From: Gammaproteobacteria bacterium
GTDB taxonomy: Bacteria; Pseudomonadota; Gammaproteobacteria; SZUA-229
Assembly (NCBI GenBank): GCA_029880105.1
Contig: JAOUPA010000038.1
Location: 1 to 14,674 of the forward strand
Length of the DNA stretch: 14,674 nt
Direction of reading: 5' to 3'
Made by a program: the position numbers and the translations under genes. The notes beneath the pieces were generated by a model. It was given only the letters and a program-made list of their open reading frames with translations, was not told where the DNA came from and ran no database searches. Of this stretch, positions 6,358 to 14,358 are shown piece by piece (the stretch's first letter is position 1; each line of letters opens with the position of its first letter).

Positions 6358-6384
6358 AGGCCGATCTTTTAGATCGGCCTTTTT
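6358..6384 (+). terminator. Rho-independent terminator after the rhodanese gene
   Basis: AGGCCGATCT (6358-6367) and AGATCGGCCT (6371-6380) form a perfect ten-base stem with a TTT loop, directly followed by T residues to 6384. It separates the lptM-lysA-oxygenase-rhodanese unit from dapF. Confidence 0.93.
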
Positions 6385-6442
6385 CGTTTATAGAAGTTAC
6401 GAAAGACTGGCACAAAAACTAGTGCATCGGTATGCTACGATT

Positions 6443-7273
6443 ATGTTATTAAACTTCACAAAGATGCAGGGTATCGGTAATGATTTCGTCGTGATAGACG
6501 CAATCAGCCAGAAGGTTTCCCTGACTCGTGACCAGATTCGCCATATTGCCAATCGACACTTTGGTGTTGGCTGTGACCAGTTGTTGTTGGTTGAAAAAAG
6601 CCAGAGGATCGATGCCGAGTTTCGTTATCGTATTTTCAATGCTGATGGTAGCGAGGTAGAGCAGTGTGGTAATGGTGCGCGCTGCTTTGCTCGCTTTGTG
6701 ATAGATAACGGTATGACCAGTAATCATGTCATCCCTGTTGAGACCAAAGGCGGCCTGATTCAGCTGATTATGGAAGACGATGACCGTGTTACTGTGGATA
6801 TGGGTGAGCCGAATTTTGAGCCTGAGAGCCTGCCATTTGAGGCGACGGGTACGCCGGAATACCATGAACTTATGGTGAATGGTGAGAAATATGCTATAGG
6901 TGCTGTATCCATGGGAAATCCGCACGCGGTGTTACTGGTGGACTCAATTAAGGACGCACCGGTCAAAACGCTGGGTGCGGCAATAGAAAGCCATAAACGT
7001 TTCCCGCAGCGGGTTAATGTTGGCTTCATGGAAATCGAAGACCGGGATAATATTCGCCTGCGTGTATATGAGCGTGGTGCTGGTGAAACTATGGCCTGCG
7101 GCACGGGTGCCTGCGCCGCAGTCGCAGTAGGCATTAAAAATCGTTTGCTGGATGAACGTGTGCAGGTTGAACTGCGCGGTGGTGATTTAACCATTTACTG
7201 GCCGGGAACAGGCCATCATCTTATGATGACGGGTCCGGCTGAAACTGTATTTAAAGGGCAGATAGAATTGTGA
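6443..7273 (+). CDS. dapF: Diaminopimelate epimerase
   Basis: Cytosolic, cofactor-independent racemase that turns LL-diaminopimelate into meso-diaminopimelate, used for peptidoglycan and as the substrate of LysA. The product is 276 residues when started at the ATG at 6443 (MLLNFTKMQGIGNDF), which matches the family N-terminus; an in-frame GTG at 6422 would add seven residues and is less likely. The two catalytic cysteines are Cys75 in QCGNGARCFARF and Cys219 in ACGTGACAAVAVG, both in the expected positions. Other family blocks are FNADGSEVEQ, MGEPNFEP and MGNPHAVL. No clear Shine-Dalgarno site is visible before either start. The gene is the first of the downstream run, right after the terminator, so it must have its own promoter in 6385-6442; I see no convincing one. 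The 3' end overlaps the DUF484 gene by four bases (GTGA). Confidence 0.97.
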   Translation: MLLNFTKMQGIGNDFVVIDAISQKVSLTRDQIRHIANRHFGVGCDQLLLVEKSQRIDAEFRYRIFNADGSEVEQCGNGARCFARFVIDNGMTSNHVIPVETKGGLIQLIMEDDDRVTVDMGEPNFEPESLPFEATGTPEYHELMVNGEKYAIGAVSMGNPHAVLLVDSIKDAPVKTLGAAIESHKRFPQRVNVGFMEIEDRDNIRLRVYERGAGETMACGTGACAAVAVGIKNRLLDERVQVELRGGDLTIYWPGTGHHLMMTGPAETVFKGQIEL

Positions 7274-7986
7274 CAATACAAATAGAATCTTCAGAGCAGA
7301 TAACAAAAGAAGAAAGACTGGCTGACGAGCTACAGTTGATCAGCCTTCTCAAAGAGCACAAAAATATATTACTGGACCACCCAGAACTGCTGGCCGAGAT
7401 GGAAATTCCCCATCGGGCTGGTGCCGCAACTTCATTGATTGAGCGTCAGGTTGGTGTGCTGCGCGGTAACTTAAAGGCCAGTGAAAAACGGTTGCACGAA
7501 CTGATGGATATCGCCAGAGACAATGAGCGCCTGGCAAAGAGCCGGCATCGAATTGCTATCAACCTGCTCGGTGCCCATGATCTACTAGACGTAGTTAGTG
7601 TTGTGCTGGATGAACTGAAAAATGAACTAAAAGCTGAGTATGCAGATATCAAGTTGATTTCTGATAACGCCGAACTGGTTGCAAAAAACCCGGCGCTCTT
7701 TGTTGCCAGTGATACGCAGGAACTGAACCATTTTTCGACTATGTTGAAACACAAAAACCCGGTTTGTGGCCGTGGATCGACCGAACAAAGTGCCTTCCTT
7801 TTTGGCGATCAGGCTAAAAATGTCGCATCAGCAGCAGTGATACCGCTGGTAGCTGGTGCCGATCTAGGGTTGCTTGGACTAGGCGCGGGTGATGCCAGTC
7901 GTTTTCAATCTTCCATGGGAACCGAGTTTTTAAGCCAGATCGGCGAACTGGTGAGTGCGGCACTGGCGGTTCATCTTGAACAATAA
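7270..7986 (+). CDS. DUF484 family protein (GAF-like)
   Basis: A 238-residue soluble protein of the DUF484 family, found between dapF and xerC in many gammaproteobacteria (the same locus as E. coli yigA). The N-terminal part is helical with LLKEHKNILLDHPELLAEM, typical of the family, followed by ERQVGVLRGNLKASEKRLHE (likely coiled coil) and then a GAF-like sensor fold (about 90-235) with PLVAGADLGLLGLGAGDASRF near the end. The family's role is not established; its constant place before xerC hints at a link to chromosome resolution or cell-wall growth, which is inference. The start GTG at 7270 overlaps the dapF stop, so translation is probably coupled. Confidence 0.88.
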   Translation: MTIQIESSEQITKEERLADELQLISLLKEHKNILLDHPELLAEMEIPHRAGAATSLIERQVGVLRGNLKASEKRLHELMDIARDNERLAKSRHRIAINLLGAHDLLDVVSVVLDELKNELKAEYADIKLISDNAELVAKNPALFVASDTQELNHFSTMLKHKNPVCGRGSTEQSAFLFGDQAKNVASAAVIPLVAGADLGLLGLGAGDASRFQSSMGTEFLSQIGELVSAALAVHLEQ

Positions 7987-7989
7987 GCC

Positions 7990-8907
7990 ATGAATGGTGA
8001 GCAGGACAGAGCGACTACTGAGTGGTTGGAGCCACTACAACGATTTTTCATCTACCTCGAATCCGAGCGTAAATACTCTAAACATACGCTTTCCGCATAC
8101 CAGAGAGATCTTAATGCCTTTACAGAGTATTGTGCTGAAAATGCAAGCACCGACTGGAAGCTGATCGATGAAACCCTGATTCGCCGTTATGTTGCTACAC
8201 AACACCGAAAGGGCTTGTCGGGTAGAAGCCTGCAACGACAGCTGTCCTCGATCCGAACCCTGTTTAATTACCTGTGCCGTCACTATGGGCTGGAAAATAA
8301 CCCGGCGGATGGTATTCCAGCACCGAAATCACCGAAACGCCTGCCCGAAACCCTGGGCGTAGATCAGCTGAATAACCTGCTGGCTATATCTGCTGATGAC
8401 CCATTGGCGATCAGGGATCACGCCATGCTGGAGCTGCTTTACGGTTGCGGACTTCGTTTGTCAGAACTGACTGGACTGAATATGGCCGATGTGGACTGGC
8501 AGCAGAGAACCCTGAGCGTATTCGGCAAGGGCAGGAAACAGAGGCGGGTGCCATTTGGCAGCAAGGCCAATGAAGCCTTGAAAAAGTGGCTGAAAGAACG
8601 TGCACAGTTGATAAATGTCGGGGAGACGGCGCTATTTCTGAACAAGAGCGGTCAGCGTATTGGTAATCGTAGCGTGCAGCAAAGGCTGAAAAAATGGGTG
8701 CTAAAACAGGACCTGGGTAGTAATGCCTACCCACATATGCTAAGGCACTCATTTGCATCGCATATTCTGGAGTCCTCCAGTGACCTTAGAGCGGTGCAGG
8801 AGCTGCTAGGCCATGCCAATCTGAGTACTACCCAAATTTATACCCACCTGGATTTCCAGCATCTAGCTGGTGTTTATGACAAGGCTCATCCCCGTTCACG
8901 CAAATAA
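7990..8907 (+). CDS. xerC: Tyrosine recombinase XerC
   Basis: Site-specific recombinase that, with XerD, resolves chromosome dimers at dif under control of FtsK. The 305-residue protein has the usual two domains: an N-terminal SAM-like core-binding domain (about 12-103, with FFIYLESERKYSKHTLSAYQ) and the C-terminal catalytic domain. The catalytic set is complete: Arg156 in GCGLRLSEL, Lys180 in FGKGRKQR, His249 and Arg252 in HMLRHSFASH, His275 in LLGHANLSTTQIY, and the nucleophile Tyr284. The xerC rather than xerD identity rests mainly on the place after dapF-DUF484. The start is the ATG three bases after the DUF484 stop; no Shine-Dalgarno is visible, so it probably relies on coupling. The gene called yigB that follows xerC in E. 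coli is absent; hslV comes next after a 69-base gap with a possible -10 (TAAAAT) but no convincing -35 or heat-shock promoter. Confidence 0.95.
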   Translation: MNGEQDRATTEWLEPLQRFFIYLESERKYSKHTLSAYQRDLNAFTEYCAENASTDWKLIDETLIRRYVATQHRKGLSGRSLQRQLSSIRTLFNYLCRHYGLENNPADGIPAPKSPKRLPETLGVDQLNNLLAISADDPLAIRDHAMLELLYGCGLRLSELTGLNMADVDWQQRTLSVFGKGRKQRRVPFGSKANEALKKWLKERAQLINVGETALFLNKSGQRIGNRSVQQRLKKWVLKQDLGSNAYPHMLRHSFASHILESSSDLRAVQELLGHANLSTTQIYTHLDFQHLAGVYDKAHPRSRK

Positions 8908-8976
8908 CCTTTAGACTCGGCGTTTCGTGTAAAATTAGCGTTCTTTAAGATAGTTAAGAATTCATGGGGGTTCGGC

Positions 8977-9516
8977 GTGGAAACATTTCACGGTACAACC
9001 ATCGTCACCGTGCGTCGTGACGGTAAAGTCGTTGTTGGTGGTGATGGCCAGGTGACTCTGGGCAACACTGTCATGAAGGGCAACGCCACTAAAGTGCGCA
9101 AAATCTATCATGAGAAGGTTATTGTTGGCTTTGCCGGAGCTACGGCGGATGCCTTTACCTTGCTGGAGCGGTTTGAAGGCATGCTGGAGCGCCACAGTGG
9201 GCACCTGAAGCGTGCCGCGGTTGAGCTGGCCAAAGACTGGCGCACCGATCGTATGCTGCGCAAGCTTGAAGCCATGTTGATTGTCGCCGATAAGGAAACA
9301 TCGCTGCTGATTTCTGGTACTGGTGATGTGATCGATACACAGGATGACCTGATTGCCATCGGCTCGGGCGGGCCTTATGCCCAGTCTGCAGCGCGCGCAC
9401 TGTTTGAAAACACCGATATGCCAGCTCGCGATATTGTTGAAAAGAGCCTGGAAATAGCCGGTGATATCTGTATCTATACCAACCATAGCCGCACTATTGA
9501 AGAAATTGAAAGCTGA
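8977..9516 (+). CDS. hslV: ATP-dependent protease proteolytic subunit HslV (ClpQ)
   Basis: Threonine protease of the HslVU complex, a bacterial proteasome relative that degrades unfolded and regulatory proteins in the cytosol. The 179-residue product has a short propeptide METFHG that must be removed to expose the catalytic Thr7 (TTIVTVRRDGKVV); E. coli HslV loses only its methionine. Other blocks: VGGDGQVTLGNTVMKGNA, VGFAGATADAFTLLERFE and IGSGGPYAQSAARAL. The start is GTG at 8977, supported by GGGGG (8966-8970) at six bases; an out-of-frame ATG at 8964 is not used. hslU follows after 44 bases, the normal pairing. Confidence 0.97.
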   Translation: METFHGTTIVTVRRDGKVVVGGDGQVTLGNTVMKGNATKVRKIYHEKVIVGFAGATADAFTLLERFEGMLERHSGHLKRAAVELAKDWRTDRMLRKLEAMLIVADKETSLLISGTGDVIDTQDDLIAIGSGGPYAQSAARALFENTDMPARDIVEKSLEIAGDICIYTNHSRTIEEIES

Positions 9517-9528
9517 GCACTTCGTGCT
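9516..9528 (+). repeat. Small hairpin between hslV and hslU
   Basis: AGCAC (9516-9520) and GTGCT (9524-9528) form a perfect five-base stem with a TTC loop, extendable by two wobble pairs. It begins at the last base of the hslV stop codon. No T-run follows, so it is not a terminator; such intercistronic stems can shield the upstream message end. Functional role is inference. Confidence 0.4.
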
Positions 9529-9560
9529 TGAAGCCATATTAATTAGGTAAAGAAATAACT

Positions 9561-10889
9561 ATGTCTGAAATGACGCCCCGCGAAATTACCCAGGAGCTGG
9601 ATAAACACATTATTGGCCAGCAAAACGCCAAACGCGCTGTCGCCATCGCGTTACGCAACCGCTGGCGACGCATGCAGGTTGATGAAAACCTGCGTAATGA
9701 GATAACGCCAAAAAATATTTTGATGATCGGCCCCACCGGTGTCGGTAAAACCGAGATCGCACGCCGACTGGCGCGTCTGGCAAATGCCCCGTTCGTCAAG
9801 GTTGAGGCAACCAAGTTCACCGAAGTCGGTTATGTGGGCAAGGAAGTTGACTCTATAATCCGCGATCTTGTCGAGATGTCAGTAAAGGCCACGCGTGAAC
9901 AGGAAATCGAAAAAGTAAAACACCGGGCAGAAGAAGCGGCAGAAAATCGTATTCTTGATGCCCTGCTGCCACCGGCTCGCAATGAATTTGGCGAGCCCGA
10001 GGCGCATGAGACCAGTACTCGCCAGAAATTTAGAGAAAAACTCCGCGCCGGTGAACTGGATGACAAGGAGATCGAGATTCAAGTTTCATTATCACCTGTC
10101 GGCGTTGAAATCATGGCGCCTCCCGGGATGGAGGATATGACCAACCAGCTACAGGGCATATTCCAGAGCATGTCCAGCGATAAAAAAAAGACCACCAAAA
10201 TACGTATCGCCAAGGCACGTAAGGTGTTGCTGGATGAAGAGGCCGGCAAGCTGCTCAAGGAAGATGAGATAAAGAGTATCGCACTGGAAAACGCCGAACA
10301 GAATGGCATCGTATTTCTTGATGAAATTGATAAAGTGGCCAAACGCAGTGATTCAGGCAGTGGCGGTGATGTCTCACGTGAAGGCGTGCAGCGTGACCTG
10401 TTGCCACTAGTCGAAGGCTGTACGGTAAGCACCAAATACGGTATGGTCAAAACCGACCACATCCTATTCATTGCTTCTGGTGCCTTTCATTTGTCCAAGC
10501 CCTCGGATCTGATTCCGGAGCTGCAGGGTCGCCTGCCAATTCGTGTTGAACTGGATGCGTTGAATGCTGAAGATTTCCAGCGTATTTTGATCGAGCCTGA
10601 TGCAGCATTGACCGTACAATACAAGGCATTGATGAATACCGAGGGTGTCGAACTGGAGTTCAGTGAGGACGGTATCAAGCGCATTGCAGAAATAGCGTAT
10701 AGCGTGAATGAGCGTTCTGAAAATATCGGCGCACGACGTTTGCATACAGTGATGGAAAGATTACTGGATGAAATTTCTTATGATGCGCCGGATAAATCAG
10801 GTACAAAAGTCGTCATTGATGAGGCCTATGTCAATAACAGCCTGGGCGAACTGGTCGAAGATGAAGACCTGAGTCGTTACATACTTTAA
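9561..10889 (+). CDS. hslU: ATP-dependent protease ATPase subunit HslU (ClpY)
   Basis: AAA+ unfoldase that feeds substrates into HslV. The 442-residue protein matches the usual length (about 443) and begins MSEMTPREI as in E. coli. Visible features: Walker A GPTGVGKT (57-64), the substrate-gripping pore loop GYVG (90-93), a helical I-domain insertion (roughly 110-240, with charged repeats such as KVKHRAEEAAENR), Walker B VFLDEID (251-257), and the sensor-2 motif GARRLHTVMERLL. The C-terminus ends LSRYIL, the tail that docks into HslV to activate it. It is preceded by AGGTAAAG upstream of the ATG. The DUF971 gene follows after 25 bases without a terminator. Confidence 0.98.
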   Translation: MSEMTPREITQELDKHIIGQQNAKRAVAIALRNRWRRMQVDENLRNEITPKNILMIGPTGVGKTEIARRLARLANAPFVKVEATKFTEVGYVGKEVDSIIRDLVEMSVKATREQEIEKVKHRAEEAAENRILDALLPPARNEFGEPEAHETSTRQKFREKLRAGELDDKEIEIQVSLSPVGVEIMAPPGMEDMTNQLQGIFQSMSSDKKKTTKIRIAKARKVLLDEEAGKLLKEDEIKSIALENAEQNGIVFLDEIDKVAKRSDSGSGGDVSREGVQRDLLPLVEGCTVSTKYGMVKTDHILFIASGAFHLSKPSDLIPELQGRLPIRVELDALNAEDFQRILIEPDAALTVQYKALMNTEGVELEFSEDGIKRIAEIAYSVNERSENIGARRLHTVMERLLDEISYDAPDKSGTKVVIDEAYVNNSLGELVEDEDLSRYIL

Positions 10890-10914
10890 TAAAGAACACA
10901 ACCGAGTAGTTACT

Positions 10915-11268
10915 ATGGCAAAACCAACCGATATCAACCTGCATCAACAAAGTAGGGTACTGGAACTGACTTATGAAGATGGCACCAGGTACAAGCTGCC
11001 CTGTGAATACCTTCGTGTATATTCGCCATCGGCAGAAGTAACCGGGCACGGGCCGGGGCAGGAAATTCTTCAATTAAATAAGGAAGAGGTGAATATCACG
11101 GGCATAGAACCTCAAGGGAATTATGCCATCAAACTGATATTCGATGATAAGCACGATACGGGTATCTATACCTGGGAATACCTGTACGAGCTCGGCGCTA
11201 ATTACGAAAGCAAATGGCAGGATTATCTGGATCGCCTGAAGGCATCCGGGCACGAACGTAAAGCATAA
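10915..11268 (+). CDS. DUF971 (GBBH-like N-terminal domain) protein
   Basis: A 117-residue soluble protein of the DUF971 family, the fold also found as the N-terminal domain of gamma-butyrobetaine hydroxylase. Typical traits: the opening LELTYEDGTRYKLPCEYLRV (16-35), the stretch SAEVTGHGPGQEI (39-51), and the end YAIKLIFDDKHDTGIYTWEY (70-89) with a helical tail to residue 117. In eukaryotic or plant homologues a zinc or iron-sulfur carrier role has been discussed; in bacteria the function is unclear. The gene between hslU and ubiE is a known arrangement in gammaproteobacteria. The start ATG at 10915 lies 25 bases after hslU; no strong Shine-Dalgarno is visible. ubiE follows after 24 bases. 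Confidence 0.88.
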   Translation: MAKPTDINLHQQSRVLELTYEDGTRYKLPCEYLRVYSPSAEVTGHGPGQEILQLNKEEVNITGIEPQGNYAIKLIFDDKHDTGIYTWEYLYELGANYESKWQDYLDRLKASGHERKA

Positions 11269-11292
11269 CTGCAACAAAAAACGAGAATACCA

Positions 11293-12039
11293 ATGGCAGG
11301 CAACAAAACACATTTTGGTTTTAAACAGGTCGATGCGGACAAAAAGGCAGGGTTGGTTGCCGAGGTCTTTAGTTCGGTTGCGGGCAAATACGACATCATG
11401 AATGATGTCATGTCATTCGGTATTCACCGTATCTGGAAAAAAATTGCCATGGCACACACAGGCCTGAAAAAGGGAATGCGTGCACTTGATATTGCTGGCG
11501 GCACCGGCGATTTAACTATTCAGATGTCAAAGCAGGTGGGTGCGACTGGTGAGGTCATTATTTCGGATATTAATCCAGACATGCTGGAGCAGGGACGTCG
11601 CCGACTCATCGATAAAGGCATTGCAGGAAATGTGAAATTTGTTGAGGCAAATGCCGAAGAACTGCCGTTTGAAGATAATGCCTTTGACTGCGTTACTATT
11701 GCCTTTGGCCTGCGTAATGTCACCGACAAGGATAAGGCATTAAAAGAAATGCACCGTGTGCTCAAACCCGGCGGTCGCTTACTGGTGCTGGAATTCTCCA
11801 AACCCGTAGTGCCAGGGCTGGATAAAATTTACGACGCCTATTCATTCAAGGTGCTGCCATTAATGGGTAAGATCATTGCCAACGATGAAGACAGTTATCG
11901 CTACCTCGCAGAGTCGATTCGCATGCACCCCGACCAGGCAACACTAAAAGCAATGATGGAGAACGCTGGCTTTGAGCGTTGCACCTATCACAATATGACC
12001 GGTGGTATTGTTGCCCTGCACAAAGGGTTCAAGCTCTAA
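11293..12039 (+). CDS. ubiE: Ubiquinone/menaquinone C-methyltransferase UbiE
   Basis: SAM-dependent C-methyltransferase of the ubiquinone pathway (and of menaquinone, where that is made). The 248-residue protein matches the usual length of about 251. The N-terminus HFGFKQVDADKKAGLVAEVF and VAGKYDIMNDVMSFGIHR are diagnostic; the SAM-binding motif I is DIAGGTGDLT starting at Asp66, followed by the acidic strand end SDINPDML. Other UbiE blocks are AFGLRNVTD and EFSKPV. The C-terminus GGIVALHKGFKL is also standard. It leads the ubiE-ubiJ-ubiB set, with ubiJ only two bases after its stop. Confidence 0.98.
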   Translation: MAGNKTHFGFKQVDADKKAGLVAEVFSSVAGKYDIMNDVMSFGIHRIWKKIAMAHTGLKKGMRALDIAGGTGDLTIQMSKQVGATGEVIISDINPDMLEQGRRRLIDKGIAGNVKFVEANAEELPFEDNAFDCVTIAFGLRNVTDKDKALKEMHRVLKPGGRLLVLEFSKPVVPGLDKIYDAYSFKVLPLMGKIIANDEDSYRYLAESIRMHPDQATLKAMMENAGFERCTYHNMTGGIVALHKGFKL

Positions 12040-12041
12040 TT

Positions 12042-12662
12042 ATGATTATGCGAGCGACTGCGAAGCAGGCATCGATCGGCGCGCTTGAAAGTGCGATTAA
12101 TCATTATCTCTCGCTCGATCCTGAGGTTGCAGAAAAATTATCGGGACTGGAAGGGAAGGTCATTGCAATAGAAATAACCGGCTTAAATAAAACCCTGTAT
12201 TTTTTTCCACACCAGGCAGGTATGGATATTTCTGATGAATACGACAATGAAGCAGATACCACACTAAAAGGTACACCGTTGGCATTGTTGAAAATGAGCC
12301 TGAGCAAAGATGTGGTGCCAATGATGTTGAAAGGTGAAGTTGAAATCCAGGGTGATGTACGACTAGGTCGCAACTTCAAAAAAATACTCTCAGAAATGGA
12401 AATAGACTGGGAAGAGCATATAGCAAGAATTATCGGTGATGCGCCTGCACACCAATTGCTGAATTTAACAAAAAAAGTATTAAGCTTGGGAAAGCAGGCG
12501 GGTAATGATGTGGCCATGGACGTCTCTGAATACCTTCAGGAAGAAAGTCGTGATGTCGTCAGTAAGCCTGAACTGGAAATGTTTTATGATCAGGTGGATG
12601 CCTTGCGAAATAGACTCGATCGTTTTCAGGCAGGATTGAACGTGTTGAGAAATAAAAAATAA
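12042..12662 (+). CDS. ubiJ: Ubiquinone biosynthesis accessory factor UbiJ
   Basis: A 206-residue accessory protein of aerobic ubiquinone synthesis with an N-terminal SCP2 (sterol carrier-like) lipid-binding domain, about residues 12-110 (KVIAIEITGLNKTLYFF, ADTTLKGTPLALLKMSLSKD, LKGEVEIQGDVRLGRNF), followed by a helical, coiled-coil-prone tail ending RNRLDRFQAGLNVLRNKK. In E. coli UbiJ works with UbiK and holds the lipid intermediates of the Ubi complex. The start ATG at 12042 is chosen because it lies two bases after ubiE; an in-frame upstream ATG at 11979 would overlap the end of ubiE and add 21 residues unlike the family. A second ATG two codons on is equally possible. No Shine-Dalgarno is seen, so coupling to ubiE is likely. 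Confidence 0.94.
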   Translation: MIMRATAKQASIGALESAINHYLSLDPEVAEKLSGLEGKVIAIEITGLNKTLYFFPHQAGMDISDEYDNEADTTLKGTPLALLKMSLSKDVVPMMLKGEVEIQGDVRLGRNFKKILSEMEIDWEEHIARIIGDAPAHQLLNLTKKVLSLGKQAGNDVAMDVSEYLQEESRDVVSKPELEMFYDQVDALRNRLDRFQAGLNVLRNKK

Positions 12663-12687
12663 TAAAATACGGAATCGATGTAGAGAA

Positions 12688-14352
12688 ATGAGACTAATTG
12701 GACCAACACAGTTTTTTCGCATGCTGCGCATCAATTACGTACTCGCACGACATGGACTGGATGATATTATTTTTGCCACACACCTGCTACGACCATTTCG
12801 TTTCATGATTTATGCGTTGCCGTGGAACTGGTTTCGCCCAAATAGGGCGCCTCGAGGCAAGCGTATAAGACGTGCACTGGAAGATCTTGGGCCGGTGTTT
12901 ATCAAATTTGGGCAGATGTTATCGACACGTCGCGATCTATTGGCTGATGATATTGCCGATGAGTTGCAGATGCTGCAGGATGCAGTACCGGCATTCCCTA
13001 ACGAAACAGCCAGACAGATTGTTGAAAAGGCATTCGGCAAATCGCTTGAAGATCTATTCGAAAGCTTTGAAGCCGACCCACTTGCTTCAGCCTCTATTGC
13101 ACAGGTTCACGGCGCACGTCTAAAAACTGGCGAGGATGTAGTTGTTAAAGTATTACGTCCTGATATTTTGCCGGTGATAAAACGAGATTTATCTCTTCTT
13201 TATATAATTGCCGAATGGGCAGCCAGATATTCTTCACAAATTCGAAGACTACGACCGGTTGAGGTGGTTGCAGAATATGAGAAAACGATCATTGACGAAA
13301 TGGATTTGATGCGTGAGGCGGCCAACGCCAGCCAGTTGCGTAGAAATTTTGAATATTCAACGGATTTGTATGTACCAGAAATTTACTGGGACTATACGCG
13401 CAGAAACGTCATGGTGATGGAGCGGGTTTATGGTATATCGATTCGTAATATTGAGTTACTAAAGCAGACGAATACCAATCTGGAAAGGCTGGCTGAGCTG
13501 GGCGTAGAGATATTTTTTACCCAGGTGTTTACCCATAATTTTTTCCATGCCGATATGCACCCCGGTAATATTTTTGTTGATAATAAAGACCCACAAAATC
13601 CACAATATATCGCTGTTGATTTCGGCATCATGGGTACGCTCAACCAGCTGGACAAACGATACCTGGCAGAAAATTTTCTGGCCTTTTTTCAGCGTGATTA
13701 CTACAAGGTCGCCAAGCTGCACGTCGAGTCGGGCTGGGTGCCCGCACATACCCGTGTCGATGAGTTTGAGGCGGCTATTCGTAGTGTTTGCGAACCAATA
13801 TTCGAGCGACCACTGAAAGAAATTTCATTTGGCCAGTTGTTGCTGCGTCTATTCCAGACCGCAAGGCGTTTTAATATGGAAGTTCAGCCTCAACTGGTGC
13901 TGTTGCAGAAAACCTTATTGAATATCGAAGGCCTGGGTAGGCAGCTGTATCCTGACCTGGATTTGTGGACTACTGCCAAACCTTTCCTTGAGCGCTGGAT
14001 GAATGAACAGGTTGGCACCAAGGCCATGCTCAGTGGCTTTAAGGAGAACCTGCCATATATTGTCGAGAAGTTGCCCGAGCTGCCAGCATTGATTTATAGC
14101 GTACTGAAAAAGGCCTCTGAGGCACCCAATCAGGAAAAACATTTACATGAAATACAAAAACTGCGTGAAGAAATAAAACGTAGCAATCAACGTAACGCCA
14201 TCGCTATCGGTGGCGCCAGTCTGTTAATGAGTGGATTCATTCTCCTTGGTTTGACTGATAATGAAGCAGCCATGGTGATGGGGGCACCACTTATTTCTTG
14301 GATACTGGGTGGTGTAGGTTCATTTTTTCTGCTGTATGCCTTTCAGGATTAG
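12688..14352 (+). CDS. ubiB: UbiB family protein kinase-like ATPase for ubiquinone synthesis
   Basis: Membrane-anchored atypical kinase-like protein (ADCK/COQ8 family) needed for ubiquinone synthesis; it acts as an ATPase rather than a proven protein kinase. The 554 residues match the family length (about 546 in E. coli). The characteristic N-terminal KxGQ motif is KFGQ (73-76) in FIKFGQMLSTRRDLL; the alanine-rich loop is SASIAQVHGA; the ATP lysine lies in VVVKVLRP. The catalytic loop is HADMHPGNIF starting at His287, and the metal-binding DFG is Asp311. Two membrane helices end the protein, about 504-522 and 533-552. The start ATG has a weak GTAGAGA upstream. It lies 25 bases after ubiJ. In E. 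coli tatABC follows ubiB; here uvrD follows after six bases. Confidence 0.97.
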   Translation: MRLIGPTQFFRMLRINYVLARHGLDDIIFATHLLRPFRFMIYALPWNWFRPNRAPRGKRIRRALEDLGPVFIKFGQMLSTRRDLLADDIADELQMLQDAVPAFPNETARQIVEKAFGKSLEDLFESFEADPLASASIAQVHGARLKTGEDVVVKVLRPDILPVIKRDLSLLYIIAEWAARYSSQIRRLRPVEVVAEYEKTIIDEMDLMREAANASQLRRNFEYSTDLYVPEIYWDYTRRNVMVMERVYGISIRNIELLKQTNTNLERLAELGVEIFFTQVFTHNFFHADMHPGNIFVDNKDPQNPQYIAVDFGIMGTLNQLDKRYLAENFLAFFQRDYYKVAKLHVESGWVPAHTRVDEFEAAIRSVCEPIFERPLKEISFGQLLLRLFQTARRFNMEVQPQLVLLQKTLLNIEGLGRQLYPDLDLWTTAKPFLERWMNEQVGTKAMLSGFKENLPYIVEKLPELPALIYSVLKKASEAPNQEKHLHEIQKLREEIKRSNQRNAIAIGGASLLMSGFILLGLTDNEAAMVMGAPLISWILGGVGSFFLLYAFQD

Positions 14353-14358
14353 CTCCTG

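Noticed and set aside
6408..6426. Sigma-54-like TGGCAC upstream of dapF
   Set aside because: No GC element at the needed spacing; the GG-to-GC distance is three bases too long.
6449..6925. 158-codon antisense frame inside dapF
   Set aside because: It lies wholly within dapF; the dapF frame carries all the catalytic motifs.
8908..8976. Heat-shock (sigma-32) promoter before hslV
   Set aside because: CTTTAGA and TAAAAT are present, but neither spacing nor the -10 fits the CTTGAAA/CCCATNT pattern.
8962..9537. 191-codon antisense frame over hslV
   Set aside because: It mirrors a strongly conserved gene on the other strand and shows no ribosome site or family motif.
11979..12041. Upstream extension of ubiJ inside ubiE
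   Set aside because: The 21 extra residues are an alternate-frame reading of the ubiE C-terminus.
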